Source: Chitinophaga rupis
GTDB lineage: Bacteria > Bacteroidota > Bacteroidia > Chitinophagales > Chitinophagaceae
Assembly (NCBI RefSeq): GCF_900109685.1
Contig: NZ_FOBB01000001.1
Location: 992,001-1,056,000, forward strand
Length of the DNA: 64,000 nt
Direction of reading: 5' to 3'
Shown here: in pieces, positions 29,302 through 37,983 of the stretch
Numbering within the stretch: the first letter of the stretch is position 1
Layout of the letters: every line of letters starts with the position of its first letter
The notes under the pieces: generated by a model
What the model saw: only the letters and a program-made list of their open reading frames with translations
The model's database searches: none
What the model was told of the DNA's origin: nothing
Translations under genes and position numbers: made by a program

Positions 29302-30420
29302 ATGAGTTTCAAAAATATTTTCACCCAACATAATTGGGATGCTGTCAAAGAGAGCATCTACAGCAAAACCGCGACGGATGTGGAACGTGCGCTGGCAGCC
29401 GGCCGGCGTACGCTGGAAGATTTTAAGTCCCTCATATCCCCTGCCGCGCTGCATTACCTGGAACAAATGGCGCAGCTAAGCCACCGCCTTACCCGGCAGC
29501 GCTTTGGTAATACCATGCAGCTGTATATTCCGTTGTACTTATCCAACGAATGCCAGAACATTTGCACCTACTGCGGTTTTAGCCTGGATAATAAGATCCG
29601 TCGTAAAACCCTGCGTGCAGCAGAGATCATGCAGGAAGTGGAGGTTATTAAAGCCATGGGGTATAAGCATGTGCTGCTGGTTACCGGGGAGGCCTGGCAA
29701 ACTGTAGGCGTGGATTATTTTAAAGAAGCCCTTCAGCTCATAGGCCCGCACTTTTCCCACATCAGCATGGAGGTTCAGCCTATGGACGAGGCAGACTACG
29801 CTGCACTTATTCCCCTGGGCCTGCAAAGTGTGCTGGTGTACCAGGAAACCTATCATGAGGCGGATTATAAATTGCATCATCCCAAAGGCCGTAAGTCCAA
29901 CTTTGACTACCGGCTGGAAACCCCCGACCGCCTGGGCCGCGCAGGCATTCATAAAATGGGATTGGGTGTGCTTATTGGGCTGGAAGACTGGCGTACAGAT
30001 AGTTTTTTTACGGCCCTGCACCTGCAGTACCTGGAAAAAACCTACTGGCAAACCCGCTACAGCATTTCCTTTCCGCGACTGCGCCCCTGCACCGGCGGGC
30101 TACCGCCTAAGGTGGAAATGAAAGACCGGGAGCTTGTGCAGCTTATTTGCGCCTACCGCCTGCTGGATCCTGATGTGGAGCTAAGCCTCTCAACCCGGGA
30201 ATCAGAGCAGTTCCGCAATCATGTAATAAAGCTGGGCATTACTACCATGAGCGCCGGCTCTAAAACCAATCCTGGCGGATATGCCGCCGACCTTCAATCA
30301 CTGGAGCAGTTTGAAATATCAGATGAGCGCAGCCCGCAGGCCATTGCGCAAATGCTGCAATCGCAGGGTTATGAGCCGGTATGGAAAGATTGGGACGGTG
30401 GATTAGTTGGCAGCCGTTAG
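29302..30420 (+). CDS. thiH: 2-iminoacetate synthase ThiH (tyrosine lyase)
   Basis: This 372-residue radical SAM enzyme cleaves tyrosine to p-cresol and dehydroglycine for ThiG. The CxxxCxxC cluster motif is seen in SNECQNICTYCGF (about residues 82-94). LLVTGE, HISMEVQPM, YQETYHEADY, GLGVLIGLEDWR and SISFPRLRPCTGG are ThiH family segments. Having ThiH rather than ThiO is typical of Bacteroidota. It is the last thi gene here; thiF is not present downstream. Confidence 0.97.
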   Translation: MSFKNIFTQHNWDAVKESIYSKTATDVERALAAGRRTLEDFKSLISPAALHYLEQMAQLSHRLTRQRFGNTMQLYIPLYLSNECQNICTYCGFSLDNKIRRKTLRAAEIMQEVEVIKAMGYKHVLLVTGEAWQTVGVDYFKEALQLIGPHFSHISMEVQPMDEADYAALIPLGLQSVLVYQETYHEADYKLHHPKGRKSNFDYRLETPDRLGRAGIHKMGLGVLIGLEDWRTDSFFTALHLQYLEKTYWQTRYSISFPRLRPCTGGLPPKVEMKDRELVQLICAYRLLDPDVELSLSTRESEQFRNHVIKLGITTMSAGSKTNPGGYAADLQSLEQFEISDERSPQAIAQMLQSQGYEPVWKDWDGGLVGSR

Positions 30421-30535
30421 TTGGCAGTTGGCAGTCAGGAGGAATGGCTGCAATTTAATGAGTGGTACACAGCTTCTGGTATTCCCGGATAACCAATCGG
30501 CCCGCATGACTGCTAACTGCCAACTGCTAACTACT
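30414..30535. repeat. Inverted TTGGCAGT/ACTGCCAA word pair after thiH
   Basis: TTAGTTGGCAGTTGGCAGTC (about 30417-30436) faces GACTGCTAACTGCCAACTGC (about 30508-30527) across about 75 bases, so the RNA could fold into a large hairpin between the convergent thiH and DUF2383 genes. The same word family fills 47988-48126, again between two convergent genes. Confidence 0.65.
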
Positions 30536-30571
30536 AAAAAATTACCCTCCGCCCGGGAAAGCGAAGGGTAT
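30535..30571 (-). terminator. Rho-independent terminator for the DUF2383 gene
   Basis: TACCCTCCGC (30543-30552) pairs with GCGAAGGGTA (30561-30570), with one mismatch and an 8-base loop. On the minus strand the stem is followed by ATTTTTTAG, a proper T tail, so it suits the leftward gene starting at 31231. On the plus strand it is followed only by TTTG, so termination of thiH there would be weaker. Confidence 0.65.
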
Positions 30572-30772
30572 TTGAAAACCTAAAATCCATTAATCATTAA
30601 ACATATAAGATATCGCTTATGAAAATAAGCAGCTACGTACCATAGGACTCAAATGTAAGTTGCTCAAAATGAACAACCTATAAACCTGTTAAGTTTGAAC
30701 AAAATGAACAGGCGCCCATGCTACTGCACAATATATTTTATAAGCCATCCTACAAAACAAACCTTGCAGGCG

Positions 30773-31231
30773 TTAGCCTACTTTCTCCATATCACGGTAT
30801 GTTTTAATAGTGTCATGTGAGCTTCTGAGCGCACCTTTCTGGTTAGCGATCAGCTCCCTTATGCTATAAGGCATCGGGTCATCTGAGCGCAGCGCTTCAT
30901 CATATGCACGTTGTGCAGCATCCTCTCCATATTCACAGCTCGCCAGTATAGCATGGCGGTCGTTACCGGTAAAGGTTGCTTTTACATCCATCCAGGCACG
31001 GTATATTTTACCGGAAACAGTGGTGCCGGTTTCCACGTCAGCGCCCATCCGGGCCAGCTCCTGGTTCAGCTGGGATACATAAGTGCGGCTTTCATCTATC
31101 ATTCGTTGAAACAATGCTTTCAGGTCCGGATCGTCTGTCTTGTCACTTGCCTTTAGGTATCCTTCTATACGGTCATTGTTGATCTGTACGAGGTCGCTGA
31201 GTACTTCTGATAATTTTTCGTTCTGTTGCAT
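30773..31231 (-). CDS. PA2169-like DUF2383 four-helix-bundle protein
   Basis: The 152-residue, highly charged, all-helical protein matches the ferritin-like PA2169/DUF2383 family. The LSDLVQINNDRIEGYLKA opening and the ASCEYGEDAAQRAYDEAL segment carry the repeated Glu/Asp/His pattern of these bundles. Members are often linked to general stress. It is monocistronic and diverges from a tiny lmo0937-like membrane protein gene, also a stress-type family. Confidence 0.85.
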   Translation of the reverse strand: MQQNEKLSEVLSDLVQINNDRIEGYLKASDKTDDPDLKALFQRMIDESRTYVSQLNQELARMGADVETGTTVSGKIYRAWMDVKATFTGNDRHAILASCEYGEDAAQRAYDEALRSDDPMPYSIRELIANQKGALRSSHDTIKTYRDMEKVG

Positions 31232-31543
31232 GGCATTATTATTTTGATGTTTGTAATATGATCATTTACCGCGGCGCGGTAAGGTGTTAACATGTTATAG
31301 GTTACTATCGATCTCCTTAATATTAATTCAAAAATGCGACCAGTTGAGCAGCGCCGTCTATAAAGTACTCCGGCACTGCGCGTTTTCGCTATTTCCCTGA
31401 CGTATTTTTTTCACGCATGGGGGAATCTGTTCTACAATAGAATCCCTTATTGCAGCAGTTTTAGCAGTAAACGTTATGGCTTACAAAGGACAAATGAATT
31501 GGCACAGATTTTTAACTATAAGAGTTAACCAAACATTATTCAT

Positions 31544-31702
31544 ATGAGAAGCATATTGTATCTAATAGCCCTTATTCTTATCATAGGATGGGTGTTAGGC
31601 TTTTTCGTTTATTCAGCTGGTGCGCTGATTCATGCATTGTTGGTGCTAGCTATTATAGCAATCCTGTTGAGCGTTATCCGTGGGAGAGCGCCTGTAGAAT
31701 AA
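31544..31702 (+). CDS. Lmo0937-family small membrane protein (52 aa)
   Basis: The 52-residue protein starts MRSILYLIALILIIGWVLGF and then has a second hydrophobic helix (IHALLVLAIIAILLSVIRG). This two-helix pattern, with GWVLGFF and a closing VIRGR, is that of the Lmo0937 family, short membrane proteins often induced by envelope stress. It has a long hairpin terminator 40 bases downstream, which supports it as a real gene. Confidence 0.8.
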   Translation: MRSILYLIALILIIGWVLGFFVYSAGALIHALLVLAIIAILLSVIRGRAPVE

Positions 31703-31738
31703 ATATACCAACAGCTTAAAGCCGTACAGGAAATAACT

Positions 31739-31797
31739 AATGAATAATCAATAACCAGTGGCCGTAACCACTTCGTTATTGATTATTCATTTTTTTG
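31739..31797 (+). terminator. Long hairpin terminator after the Lmo0937-like gene
   Basis: AATGAATAATCAATAAC (31739-31755) pairs perfectly with GTTATTGATTATTCATT (31775-31791). An inner AGTGG/CCACT extends it, and a run of seven T follows. The stem is long enough to work on the convergent fecR side as well. Confidence 0.8.
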
Positions 31798-31852
31798 TTT
31801 GTAACATCGGGTGTATCTCTAACGGCTATACGGCATTTAAAGCCGTTGCAGC

Positions 31853-32911
31853 TTATCGCTGTTCCGGGTGGTTGCAGGCCGGGTTAAAAACGTGGTAACC
31901 GCTGCTGTCTTCCTTTACCTGCAGCCGGTTTAGTATAGCCATTGTTTCAAGAATGTGAGGCAGGGAATCGCGCTTGCTGATCTGTCCTGTAAAGGAATAG
32001 TTCTTCAGCTGTTTTTCAGAGTAGTTAATGGAAGCATGGTACACGGCTTCAAAGCGGCTCATGACCTCTGTTAAGGGTACGTTAGTGAACAGGAGCTCTT
32101 CGCCGTTTTCCATGATGTTACCCTTTATTGGCCTGGTCAGAATGCTGTCTGCAATACGCTCATAGTTATACACCATTAACGAATGCTGCTTTTTGTTAAA
32201 AGCACATTCCTGACCGGCCGCCAGGTACACCAATTTCTTATCAGCTTGAGCTCCTGTAGATCTTACCATTACTTTTCCCGTGAGTAAACGGATCTTCACG
32301 GTTTTGCTCCGGTCATACGCTTTAATACGAAAAGACGTACCCAGGGCGGTTGTTGCTACATGTTCAGAATATACAGTAAATGGTCGTCCCTCTTGTTTCG
32401 TTACGGTAAATGTGGCGGCTCCTTTCAGGTACAGCGCCCGCTGGTCAGGTGTAAAACCCGGGCGCCATTGCAGGGTGCTTTGCCCTTCCAGCAGGGCTAC
32501 CGATCCATCCGGCAAAACAATGTGCTGCTGGGTATTGCCGGTGTTTGTTACGATGGTATCCGTTACTGGTATCTTACCGTTTTGTGTAATAGCTGTTGCA
32601 GGTTGTAAGGCTTTATGCTGGTAGAACCACATCATAAAACCGGTACCCAGTAACAGTACTATTGCAGCAGCAGCCCGGGTGCGGTAGCGGTACGCCCGCA
32701 TCTCCCTCACCTCCCGGCGGATGGTTTGCAGCATTTGTTCCGTATGAACGGGATGCAGGTATTCACCTGCTTCAAAAGCTTCCCAATCCTGTTCCGGCAG
32801 CAGCGCTGCCAGCTCCTCCGGGTTATTCTGCAAATAATCACTCACCGCAGCAGCTTCTTCGGCTGTACACTGATTCTTTAAAAATTGCTCTATTAAAGCG
32901 CGGTTCATCAT
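31853..32911 (-). CDS. FecR-family anti-sigma factor
   Basis: The 352-residue protein has a cytoplasmic N-terminal part (about 1-80), one transmembrane helix (AAAAIVLLLGTGFMMWFY, about 83-100) and a periplasmic FecR domain with HIVLPDGSVALLEGQSTLQW, followed by the C-terminal secretin/TonB-like short domain (LTEVMSRFEAVYHASINYSE). It would hold the sigma factor encoded 180 bases upstream until a TonB receptor signals. No SusC-type receptor gene follows it, which is unusual for this arrangement. Confidence 0.92.
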   Translation of the reverse strand: MMNRALIEQFLKNQCTAEEAAAVSDYLQNNPEELAALLPEQDWEAFEAGEYLHPVHTEQMLQTIRREVREMRAYRYRTRAAAAIVLLLGTGFMMWFYQHKALQPATAITQNGKIPVTDTIVTNTGNTQQHIVLPDGSVALLEGQSTLQWRPGFTPDQRALYLKGAATFTVTKQEGRPFTVYSEHVATTALGTSFRIKAYDRSKTVKIRLLTGKVMVRSTGAQADKKLVYLAAGQECAFNKKQHSLMVYNYERIADSILTRPIKGNIMENGEELLFTNVPLTEVMSRFEAVYHASINYSEKQLKNYSFTGQISKRDSLPHILETMAILNRLQVKEDSSGYHVFNPACNHPEQR

Positions 32912-32997
32912 TATCTGCTGGAATATAGGTCTGCTACATTATACTACGCAGCAAAAAAGGCTTACACCCACGAGAAAGAAAAAAAATGTGCTTTTAT

Positions 32998-33016
32998 TTG
33001 ACAACCAGGTTGTCAA
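32998..33016. promoter_or_regulatory. Perfect 19-base palindrome between sigma factor and fecR
   Basis: TTGACAACCAGGTTGTCAA is two 9-base arms around one A. It lies in the 180-base gap between the sigma gene and fecR. It could be an operator or a hairpin in the transcript. A G8 run lies nearby at about 33062-33069. Confidence 0.5.
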
Positions 33017-33091
33017 TTTCCGTTCACCGGGTTATTATTAGCAATAATCAGCAGCATATTACGGGGGGGGTGAGTGGGAAATGAGCTTGCA

Positions 33092-33694
33092 TTACTGGAA
33101 AGCGTCTGCAAAAAAGATCAGCAGCACTATGGCTTCCCTGATCTGTTTAATGGCGCGGTTTACCTGGTTTTCTACGGTTTTCAGGGAAATAGAAAGGCGG
33201 AGGGCTATTTCCCGGTTGGTGAATCCCTGTATACGGTACCCGAAGATCTTTTTTCTTTCCGGCGGCAGTGCAGCCATGGCACGCTGCACCTGGTCCAGGG
33301 TTTCACGCTCCTGTAAGTGACGGGAGGTATCTGCTACTTCGGGCAGCTGCTGAACATCTACCAGCACTGTACGTTCCTGCGCTTTACGGCGCAATACATC
33401 TATCAGGGTTGTGCTGGCTATGCGGAATAATTGTTGGGATAAAGGCAGGGTTTCATCCAGGTGGCTGCGGTAACGCCACAGCTTAATGAAGGTAAGCTGC
33501 ACCAGCTCTTCGGCTACATCAGCAGCAGCCGTGCGTTTCAGGAAATAGTAATACAGCTTCTCATGGAACTGCTGATACACTTCCTCAAAAACAGTTACTG
33601 ATCCTGCTTTTATGGCAACTATTCTCTCCAACGTTGTAGTGTTAGGTTGATACGCTAAACTAACACTAGATACTGTTTTTTTGCCAAAAAGCAA
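33092..33694 (-). CDS. ECF-type RNA polymerase sigma-70 factor
   Basis: The 200-residue protein has region 2 (YQQFHEKLYYYFLKRT through VAEELVQLTFIKLWRYR, about residues 38-80) and region 4 (LPPERKKIFGYRIQGFTNREIALRLSISLKTVENQV, about 140-180). The fusion of sigma2 and sigma4 without other domains is the ECF pattern used by Bacteroidota for FecR-controlled nutrient uptake. Its partner is the downstream fecR; its target promoter is unknown. Confidence 0.92.
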   Translation of the reverse strand: MLFGKKTVSSVSLAYQPNTTTLERIVAIKAGSVTVFEEVYQQFHEKLYYYFLKRTAAADVAEELVQLTFIKLWRYRSHLDETLPLSQQLFRIASTTLIDVLRRKAQERTVLVDVQQLPEVADTSRHLQERETLDQVQRAMAALPPERKKIFGYRIQGFTNREIALRLSISLKTVENQVNRAIKQIREAIVLLIFFADAFQ

Positions 33695-33708
33695 AGCAAT
33701 TACGAATT

Positions 33709-33810
33709 ACGCTGAATGCTTAATGCAAAACGCTGAACGCCGTCCACCGGATACCGGTGTGCTTCATACATTGCATATAGCATTCAGCGTTTTGCATTAA
33801 GCATTAAGCG
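33709..33810. repeat. Large inverted repeat between sigma factor and alcohol dehydrogenase
   Basis: CGCTGAATGCTTAATGC plus AAAACGCTGAAC (33710-33738) faces TTCAGCGTTTTGCATTAAGC (from about 33783) plus ATTAAGCG up to 33810. The arms are about 27 bases and nearly exact, and a small hairpin (CACCGG/CCGGTG) lies in the loop. The right arm overlaps the last codons of the dehydrogenase. It is the clearest paired form of the GCATTAAGC word family. Confidence 0.75.
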
Positions 33811-34859
33811 CCTTTCAGGCTTGCTATGTCAATCACAAACCTGTACTTCACCTGCCCTTTCAGCAGCTTTTCATACGCCTCATTTATATCCTGTATGTTG
33901 ATCACTTCCACATCGGAAATAATGTTATGCTCCGCGCAGTAGTCCAGCATCTCCTGTGTTTCGCGGATGCCGCCTATATTGGAGCCAGCCAGGCTAATGC
34001 GGTTGGCCAGCAGGCTAAAAGCCGGTATGGAAGCCGGTTCCGGCGGTGCGCCCACGCAAATATGCACACCGTTGGTTTTCAGCAGGCGCAGGAACGCCGG
34101 AAAATCATGCGGGGCAGATACTGTGTCCAGTATAAAGTCAAAGGTTCCCCGCAGGCTTTTCATTACAGCCCGGTCAGTGGTGAGTGCAAAATGATGTGCA
34201 CCCAGCCGTTTGGCATCCGCCTCTTTGGAGGGCGAGGTGCTTAGCATGGTTACCTCTGCGCCAAAAGATGAGGCAAACTTTACACCCATGTGGCCCAGGC
34301 CACCTAAACCTAAAACAGCTACCTTATGTCCGGGCCCTATTTTCCAGTGCCGCAGCGGCGAATAAGTGGTAATACCCGCACACAGCAAAGGCGCCACGCC
34401 TTCCAGCGGCAGCTTGGGTGATACCTTCAGCGTGTATTTTTCATCTACTACTATCTGCGTGGAGTAACCGCCATAAGTGGGCGTTTTACCATCGCGCTCA
34501 TAAGCATTGTAAGTGCCTGTCATACCCTGCAGGCAATATTGCTCAATACCGGCTTTACAGTTTTCGCATTCCCGGCAGGAGTCTACAAAACATCCTATAC
34601 CAGCCAGGTCGCCTACCTGGAATCCTTTAACATGATCACCCACCTTTGTTACACGGCCTACAATTTCATGGCCCGGTACCATGGGGTAAATAGAATTCTT
34701 CCACTCATTGCATACCTGGTGCAGGTCGGAGTGGCAAACACCGCAGTACAGGATCTCTATCTGTACATCATGCGGGCCTGGCTCCCTGCGTTGCAGGCCA
34801 AATGGGCCTAATGGTTCCGTTGCGCTGGGCGCTGCATAAGCTTTTGTGTTCGTACTCAT
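33804..34859 (-). CDS. Zinc-dependent NAD(P) alcohol dehydrogenase
   Basis: The 351-residue enzyme of the cinnamyl-alcohol/YahK-like group of medium-chain dehydrogenases has catalytic zinc ligands in CGVCHSDLH and the GHEIVG motif. The structural zinc site is in CRECENCKAGIEQYC. The NAD(P) Rossmann motif is GLGGLGHMGVKFA. I chose the ATG at 34857-34859 (MSTNTKAYAAP) over an upstream in-frame start because the extra 13 residues are unlike the family. It probably reduces aldehydes. It stands alone. Confidence 0.93.
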   Translation of the reverse strand: MSTNTKAYAAPSATEPLGPFGLQRREPGPHDVQIEILYCGVCHSDLHQVCNEWKNSIYPMVPGHEIVGRVTKVGDHVKGFQVGDLAGIGCFVDSCRECENCKAGIEQYCLQGMTGTYNAYERDGKTPTYGGYSTQIVVDEKYTLKVSPKLPLEGVAPLLCAGITTYSPLRHWKIGPGHKVAVLGLGGLGHMGVKFASSFGAEVTMLSTSPSKEADAKRLGAHHFALTTDRAVMKSLRGTFDFILDTVSAPHDFPAFLRLLKTNGVHICVGAPPEPASIPAFSLLANRISLAGSNIGGIRETQEMLDYCAEHNIISDVEVINIQDINEAYEKLLKGQVKYRFVIDIASLKGA

Positions 34860-35224
34860 CTGATTTGCATTTAGGTGGTTGGAAAGGTGTGCGTACAAAT
34901 TTATACTATAAAGTATAATAGTATAGGCGGGGACCTTGCTCTTTAATAAATTAGTAGCTTAACAAATACCCGTTACGGGGAAACAGCTATCCGGCATGGT
35001 ATGAAGGCATCAGGGCCGCGCTGCATCGGCGGGCGCTAGCCCGGCCGGCTTTAAAGAACATTACGCCCGCCGCCGGTCTCAGACCATCACCCTCCGCAAT
35101 CCTAACTGCTTTATGCTTTCTGCTTTCCGCTTATTCCGTATCTTTACATCCTCACTGCAAAAGCAGTCATACCTCACTTTTAGTTTTCCCATTTACATTA
35201 TTCATTTTTAATCCATAAAACTTT
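34860..35224. other. Non-coding gap with a GC-rich hairpin-forming island
   Basis: The 365 bases lie between divergent genes. An AT-rich promoter region is followed at about 35010-35080 by a GC-rich island in which CGGCGGGCG (35027-35035) pairs with CGCCCGCCG (35064-35072); the inner GCCCGGCCGGC is palindromic too. TATCTTTA at 35139-35146 could be a -7 element for the NTPase gene. I see no ORF. Confidence 0.45.
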
Positions 35225-35785
35225 ATGGCAGCAAACCCACAGTGCAAGGCGCATTGCTTTGTATTTACAGGTGGTCCCGGCGCCGGTAAAACCACCGTGT
35301 TGGATCTTCTGGCGCAACAGGGTTTCCCGGTAATACCAGAAGTGGCCCGGGAAATCATCCGGCAGCAAATGGCTACCGGCGGCAGCGCGGTACCCTGGCT
35401 GGATAATGCGCAGTACACTCATTTAATGCAGGCACAGTCTATAGCGGTATGGGGGGCCGCGCCATCACCTAAGGCAGGCCCCTGCTTTTTTGACCGCGGT
35501 ATACCGGATGTAATAGGTCATATACAATTAAATCATTTACCCTTAAATACAGCGTTACAAACAGCCGCACAACAATACCGCTACAATCCACAGGTGTTTA
35601 TATTTCCGCCCTGGGAAGAAATTTACTGTACAGATACGGAAAGAAAACAAACCTATGCCGATGCTGTGCAAACCTACCGGGTCATCTACGCCATTTACCA
35701 GTCATATGGTTATACTTTACAGGTAGTGCCCACTGGGCCGGTGCAGCAACGGCTGGCCTTTATTCTGGATCATATTTCAAAATAA
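35225..35785 (+). CDS. P-loop NTPase (AAA_28-like)
   Basis: The 186-residue protein has Walker A GGPGAGKTT (residues 17-25), then VIPEVAREIIRQQ and CFFDRGIPDVIGH (Walker B region), the layout of the AAA_28 group of small kinase-like NTPases. The substrate is unknown; a nucleotide or cofactor kinase role is possible. It is followed by an ArsR-type regulator 38 bases downstream, on the same strand. Confidence 0.85.
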   Translation: MAANPQCKAHCFVFTGGPGAGKTTVLDLLAQQGFPVIPEVAREIIRQQMATGGSAVPWLDNAQYTHLMQAQSIAVWGAAPSPKAGPCFFDRGIPDVIGHIQLNHLPLNTALQTAAQQYRYNPQVFIFPPWEEIYCTDTERKQTYADAVQTYRVIYAIYQSYGYTLQVVPTGPVQQRLAFILDHISK

Positions 35786-35823
35786 AAATCCGTTACTTTT
35801 ATAACGTTCATTAGTGATGTGTT

Positions 35824-36507
35824 ATGGAAACAACTGATCTTGAAAACATGGCCTCCCTCATTGGGGAGCCGGTGCGGGCGCGTATGTTATGGTCCCTGCT
35901 GGATGGGCGGGCGTATACCGCTACTGAGCTGTCACTGTTTGCAGATACCTCTCCGCAAAATGCCAGCATGCACCTGAGCAAGCTGGTACAAGCCGATCTG
36001 CTGAAAGTAAGCGCTCAGGGCCGCCACCGTTATTACAGCTTTGCCCGCGATGAAGTAGCCTATGCCATAGAAGCCCTGGCCAACCTGGTGCCGCCGCAAA
36101 CCACTAAGAAACAAAAGGCGCCGGAAAAAGCATCGCCCATTAAACACTGCCGCACCTGTTATGATCACCTGGCAGGCAAAGCCGGTGTAATGATCACAGA
36201 TGGCCTGCTGACTAAACAATATCTACAGGAAAAAGACAATAGCTATACCGTAAGCCCGGCAGGCCGGGCCTGGTTTGCCGCCTTACAAATTGATATTACC
36301 ACTTTACAAAAAAAACGCCGGGTGCTGGCCCGGCCCTGCCTGGATTGGAGTGAACGGCGCTATCACCTGGCAGGCACGCTGGGTGCGGCTTTGCTGAATA
36401 AAATGCTGGAAGCCGACTGGGTACGCAGCACACAACATTCAAGGGCTATTGTAATTACGGGAACGGGGCAACGAAATATGTACGAGCTGTTGGGGATAGC
36501 GTTATGA
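35824..36507 (+). CDS. ArsR-family winged-helix transcriptional regulator
   Basis: The 227-residue protein opens with a winged helix: MASLIGEPVRARMLWSLLDG, then ATELSLFADTSPQNASMHLSKLVQADLLK and GRHRYYSFA, a standard ArsR/HTH_20 pattern. The longer C-terminal part (about 100-227) has a CxxC-type pair region (HCRTCYDHLAGKAGV) often seen in this Bacteroidota subgroup and may bind a ligand. The target is not evident; it may regulate the preceding NTPase gene. Confidence 0.88.
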   Translation: METTDLENMASLIGEPVRARMLWSLLDGRAYTATELSLFADTSPQNASMHLSKLVQADLLKVSAQGRHRYYSFARDEVAYAIEALANLVPPQTTKKQKAPEKASPIKHCRTCYDHLAGKAGVMITDGLLTKQYLQEKDNSYTVSPAGRAWFAALQIDITTLQKKRRVLARPCLDWSERRYHLAGTLGAALLNKMLEADWVRSTQHSRAIVITGTGQRNMYELLGIAL

Positions 36508-36508
36508 A

Positions 36509-36580
36509 AATGTAAAATCATAAACCGATGAAGGAGGTTCATAGAGACCATTGAAAAGACTTTATGAACGGGATAAATAA
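36509..36580 (+). repeat. Dispersed intergenic repeat of about 70 bp, copy A
   Basis: It reads ATGTAAAATCATAAAC, then GAAGGAGGTTCATAGAG, ACCATTGAAAAGAC, TTTATGAACGGGATAAAT. A near-identical copy lies on the opposite strand at 45853-45930. GTTCATA (36537-36543) and TATGAAC (36563-36569) form an internal stem around the ACCATTGAAAA core. It begins two bases after the ArsR stop codon. Confidence 0.75.
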
Positions 36581-36620
36581 AAAAGTTGAATGCAGCCTAT
36601 AAACCGCACCCAACTTTTAA
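36581..36620. terminator. Possible bidirectional terminator between ArsR and tldE genes
   Basis: AAAAGTTG (36581-36588) pairs with CAACTTTT (36611-36618) around a 22-base loop, with A- and T-rich flanks on both sides. It is a weak structure, but it sits between two convergent genes where a terminator is expected. Confidence 0.4.
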
Positions 36621-36638
36621 TTTTTACTTTTCAACTTT

Positions 36639-37973
36639 TTATACGGCGTCAGAAAGTGACGTAAACGTAAAATCCCGGAGCTTCATAGGCGGTATCAGGT
36701 AGCTCCTGTAAGACTCTACGCTGATGGTCCTTTCCGGCTTACCCAGTGCTTCCACATTATTCAGCATAATCACCGGGCTTTCATTAAAACGGAAATTCTT
36801 GATGGGATGTTTGATCACACCATTCTCTATGTAAAAAGTACCGTCGCGCGTAAGGCCGGTTAATAGCAGGGTTTGCGGGTCTACCATGCGAATGTACCAC
36901 AGGCGGGATACCAGGATGCCGCGCTCCGTGCTTTTGATCAGCTCATCCAGCGAGGCGGTGCCCCCTTCCATAATAATATTGCTGGGCCCCGGTACCGGTT
37001 TTACCCCTTTCTTTTGCGCCCAGAAACGGGAGTAGGCCAGGTTCTTTACTACGCCTTTTTCGATCCAGTTTATCTTTTCCTGCGGCTGCCCGTCGCTATT
37101 CCAGGTAGCAGCAGGCAATTCAGGGTGAAAGGGATCAGAGTAGATGGTCACTTTTTCATCCATCAGCTGTTCACCTATCCGGTTACCGCCACCGGGCTTG
37201 CTCATAAAGCTGCGGCCTTCATCGGCATTACGGGCATCCAGTCCGCGGAACATGTTTTCCATCATATACGCAGCAGCTACCGGTTCCAGTATCACCGTAT
37301 ATTTACCCGGCTCTATGGCTTTGGCATTGGCAGAGCCATTGGCTTTGGAGGCCGCTATCTGCGTGGCGGTAAAGGTATCCAGCTTGCTCACATCATTGTA
37401 CCCGCGGGCAGCGTAGCCGGATCCGGTACCTGCCTGGTTACGGGTAGTAATGCTGAAAATAATATCCGTATCCGTGTTATAGGCAAATAATCCTTTGGAG
37501 TTCATCAGCGCATCAAAGCTGGTAGTATTTTCCAAAAAGCCTGCTGCTTCCAGCTTGGCGTCTTTGGATACCTGTATGCTTTTAGCTACGGCTGCTGCAC
37601 GCGTATCCGGCGTAATGGCCGCTGTTGCCGGTACATAGGTTATACTTTCCTTAAAGGTTTGCGGTCCCTGTAAGGGCATGTACTCCGGGTCTTCCGGGGC
37701 CAGCTGCGCCAGCTCTTCCGCACGGCGTACCGCTTTTTCCAGGGATGCATCATCAAATTCATTGATAGTGGTGCGGCCTGTTCGCTTACCAAAAGTAGCG
37801 TTAATGGTAAGCGTAATGGTGCTTATATCACCTGCGGTGGATACGGCATTGCGGGCATAACGGATGTTACCGCCTTCGCGGCCTTTGAGGCTTACCTCAC
37901 ATTCGTCTGCTTTGGAAAAGGACAGCACCTTTTTCAGCAGCGCCTGTGCTTCGTCTTGTTTTAATATAGCCAT
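36639..37973 (-). CDS. TldE/PmbA-like subunit (TldD/PmbA family)
   Basis: The 444-residue protein of the TldD/PmbA family is taken here as the TldE-like partner because it lacks the HExxxH zinc motif that the upstream gene has. In known systems TldD and TldE form a heterodimeric protease that unfolds and degrades peptides and modified natural products. GGTASLDELI and TERGILVSRLWYIRMVDPQTLLLTGLTRDG are family segments. I chose the ATG at 37971-37973 (MAILKQDEAQ), which follows the TldD stop by 10 bases; the upstream in-frame start would overlap tldD. Confidence 0.92.
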   Translation of the reverse strand: MAILKQDEAQALLKKVLSFSKADECEVSLKGREGGNIRYARNAVSTAGDISTITLTINATFGKRTGRTTINEFDDASLEKAVRRAEELAQLAPEDPEYMPLQGPQTFKESITYVPATAAITPDTRAAAVAKSIQVSKDAKLEAAGFLENTTSFDALMNSKGLFAYNTDTDIIFSITTRNQAGTGSGYAARGYNDVSKLDTFTATQIAASKANGSANAKAIEPGKYTVILEPVAAAYMMENMFRGLDARNADEGRSFMSKPGGGNRIGEQLMDEKVTIYSDPFHPELPAATWNSDGQPQEKINWIEKGVVKNLAYSRFWAQKKGVKPVPGPSNIIMEGGTASLDELIKSTERGILVSRLWYIRMVDPQTLLLTGLTRDGTFYIENGVIKHPIKNFRFNESPVIMLNNVEALGKPERTISVESYRSYLIPPMKLRDFTFTSLSDAV

Positions 37974-37983
37974 AAAAGATTGA

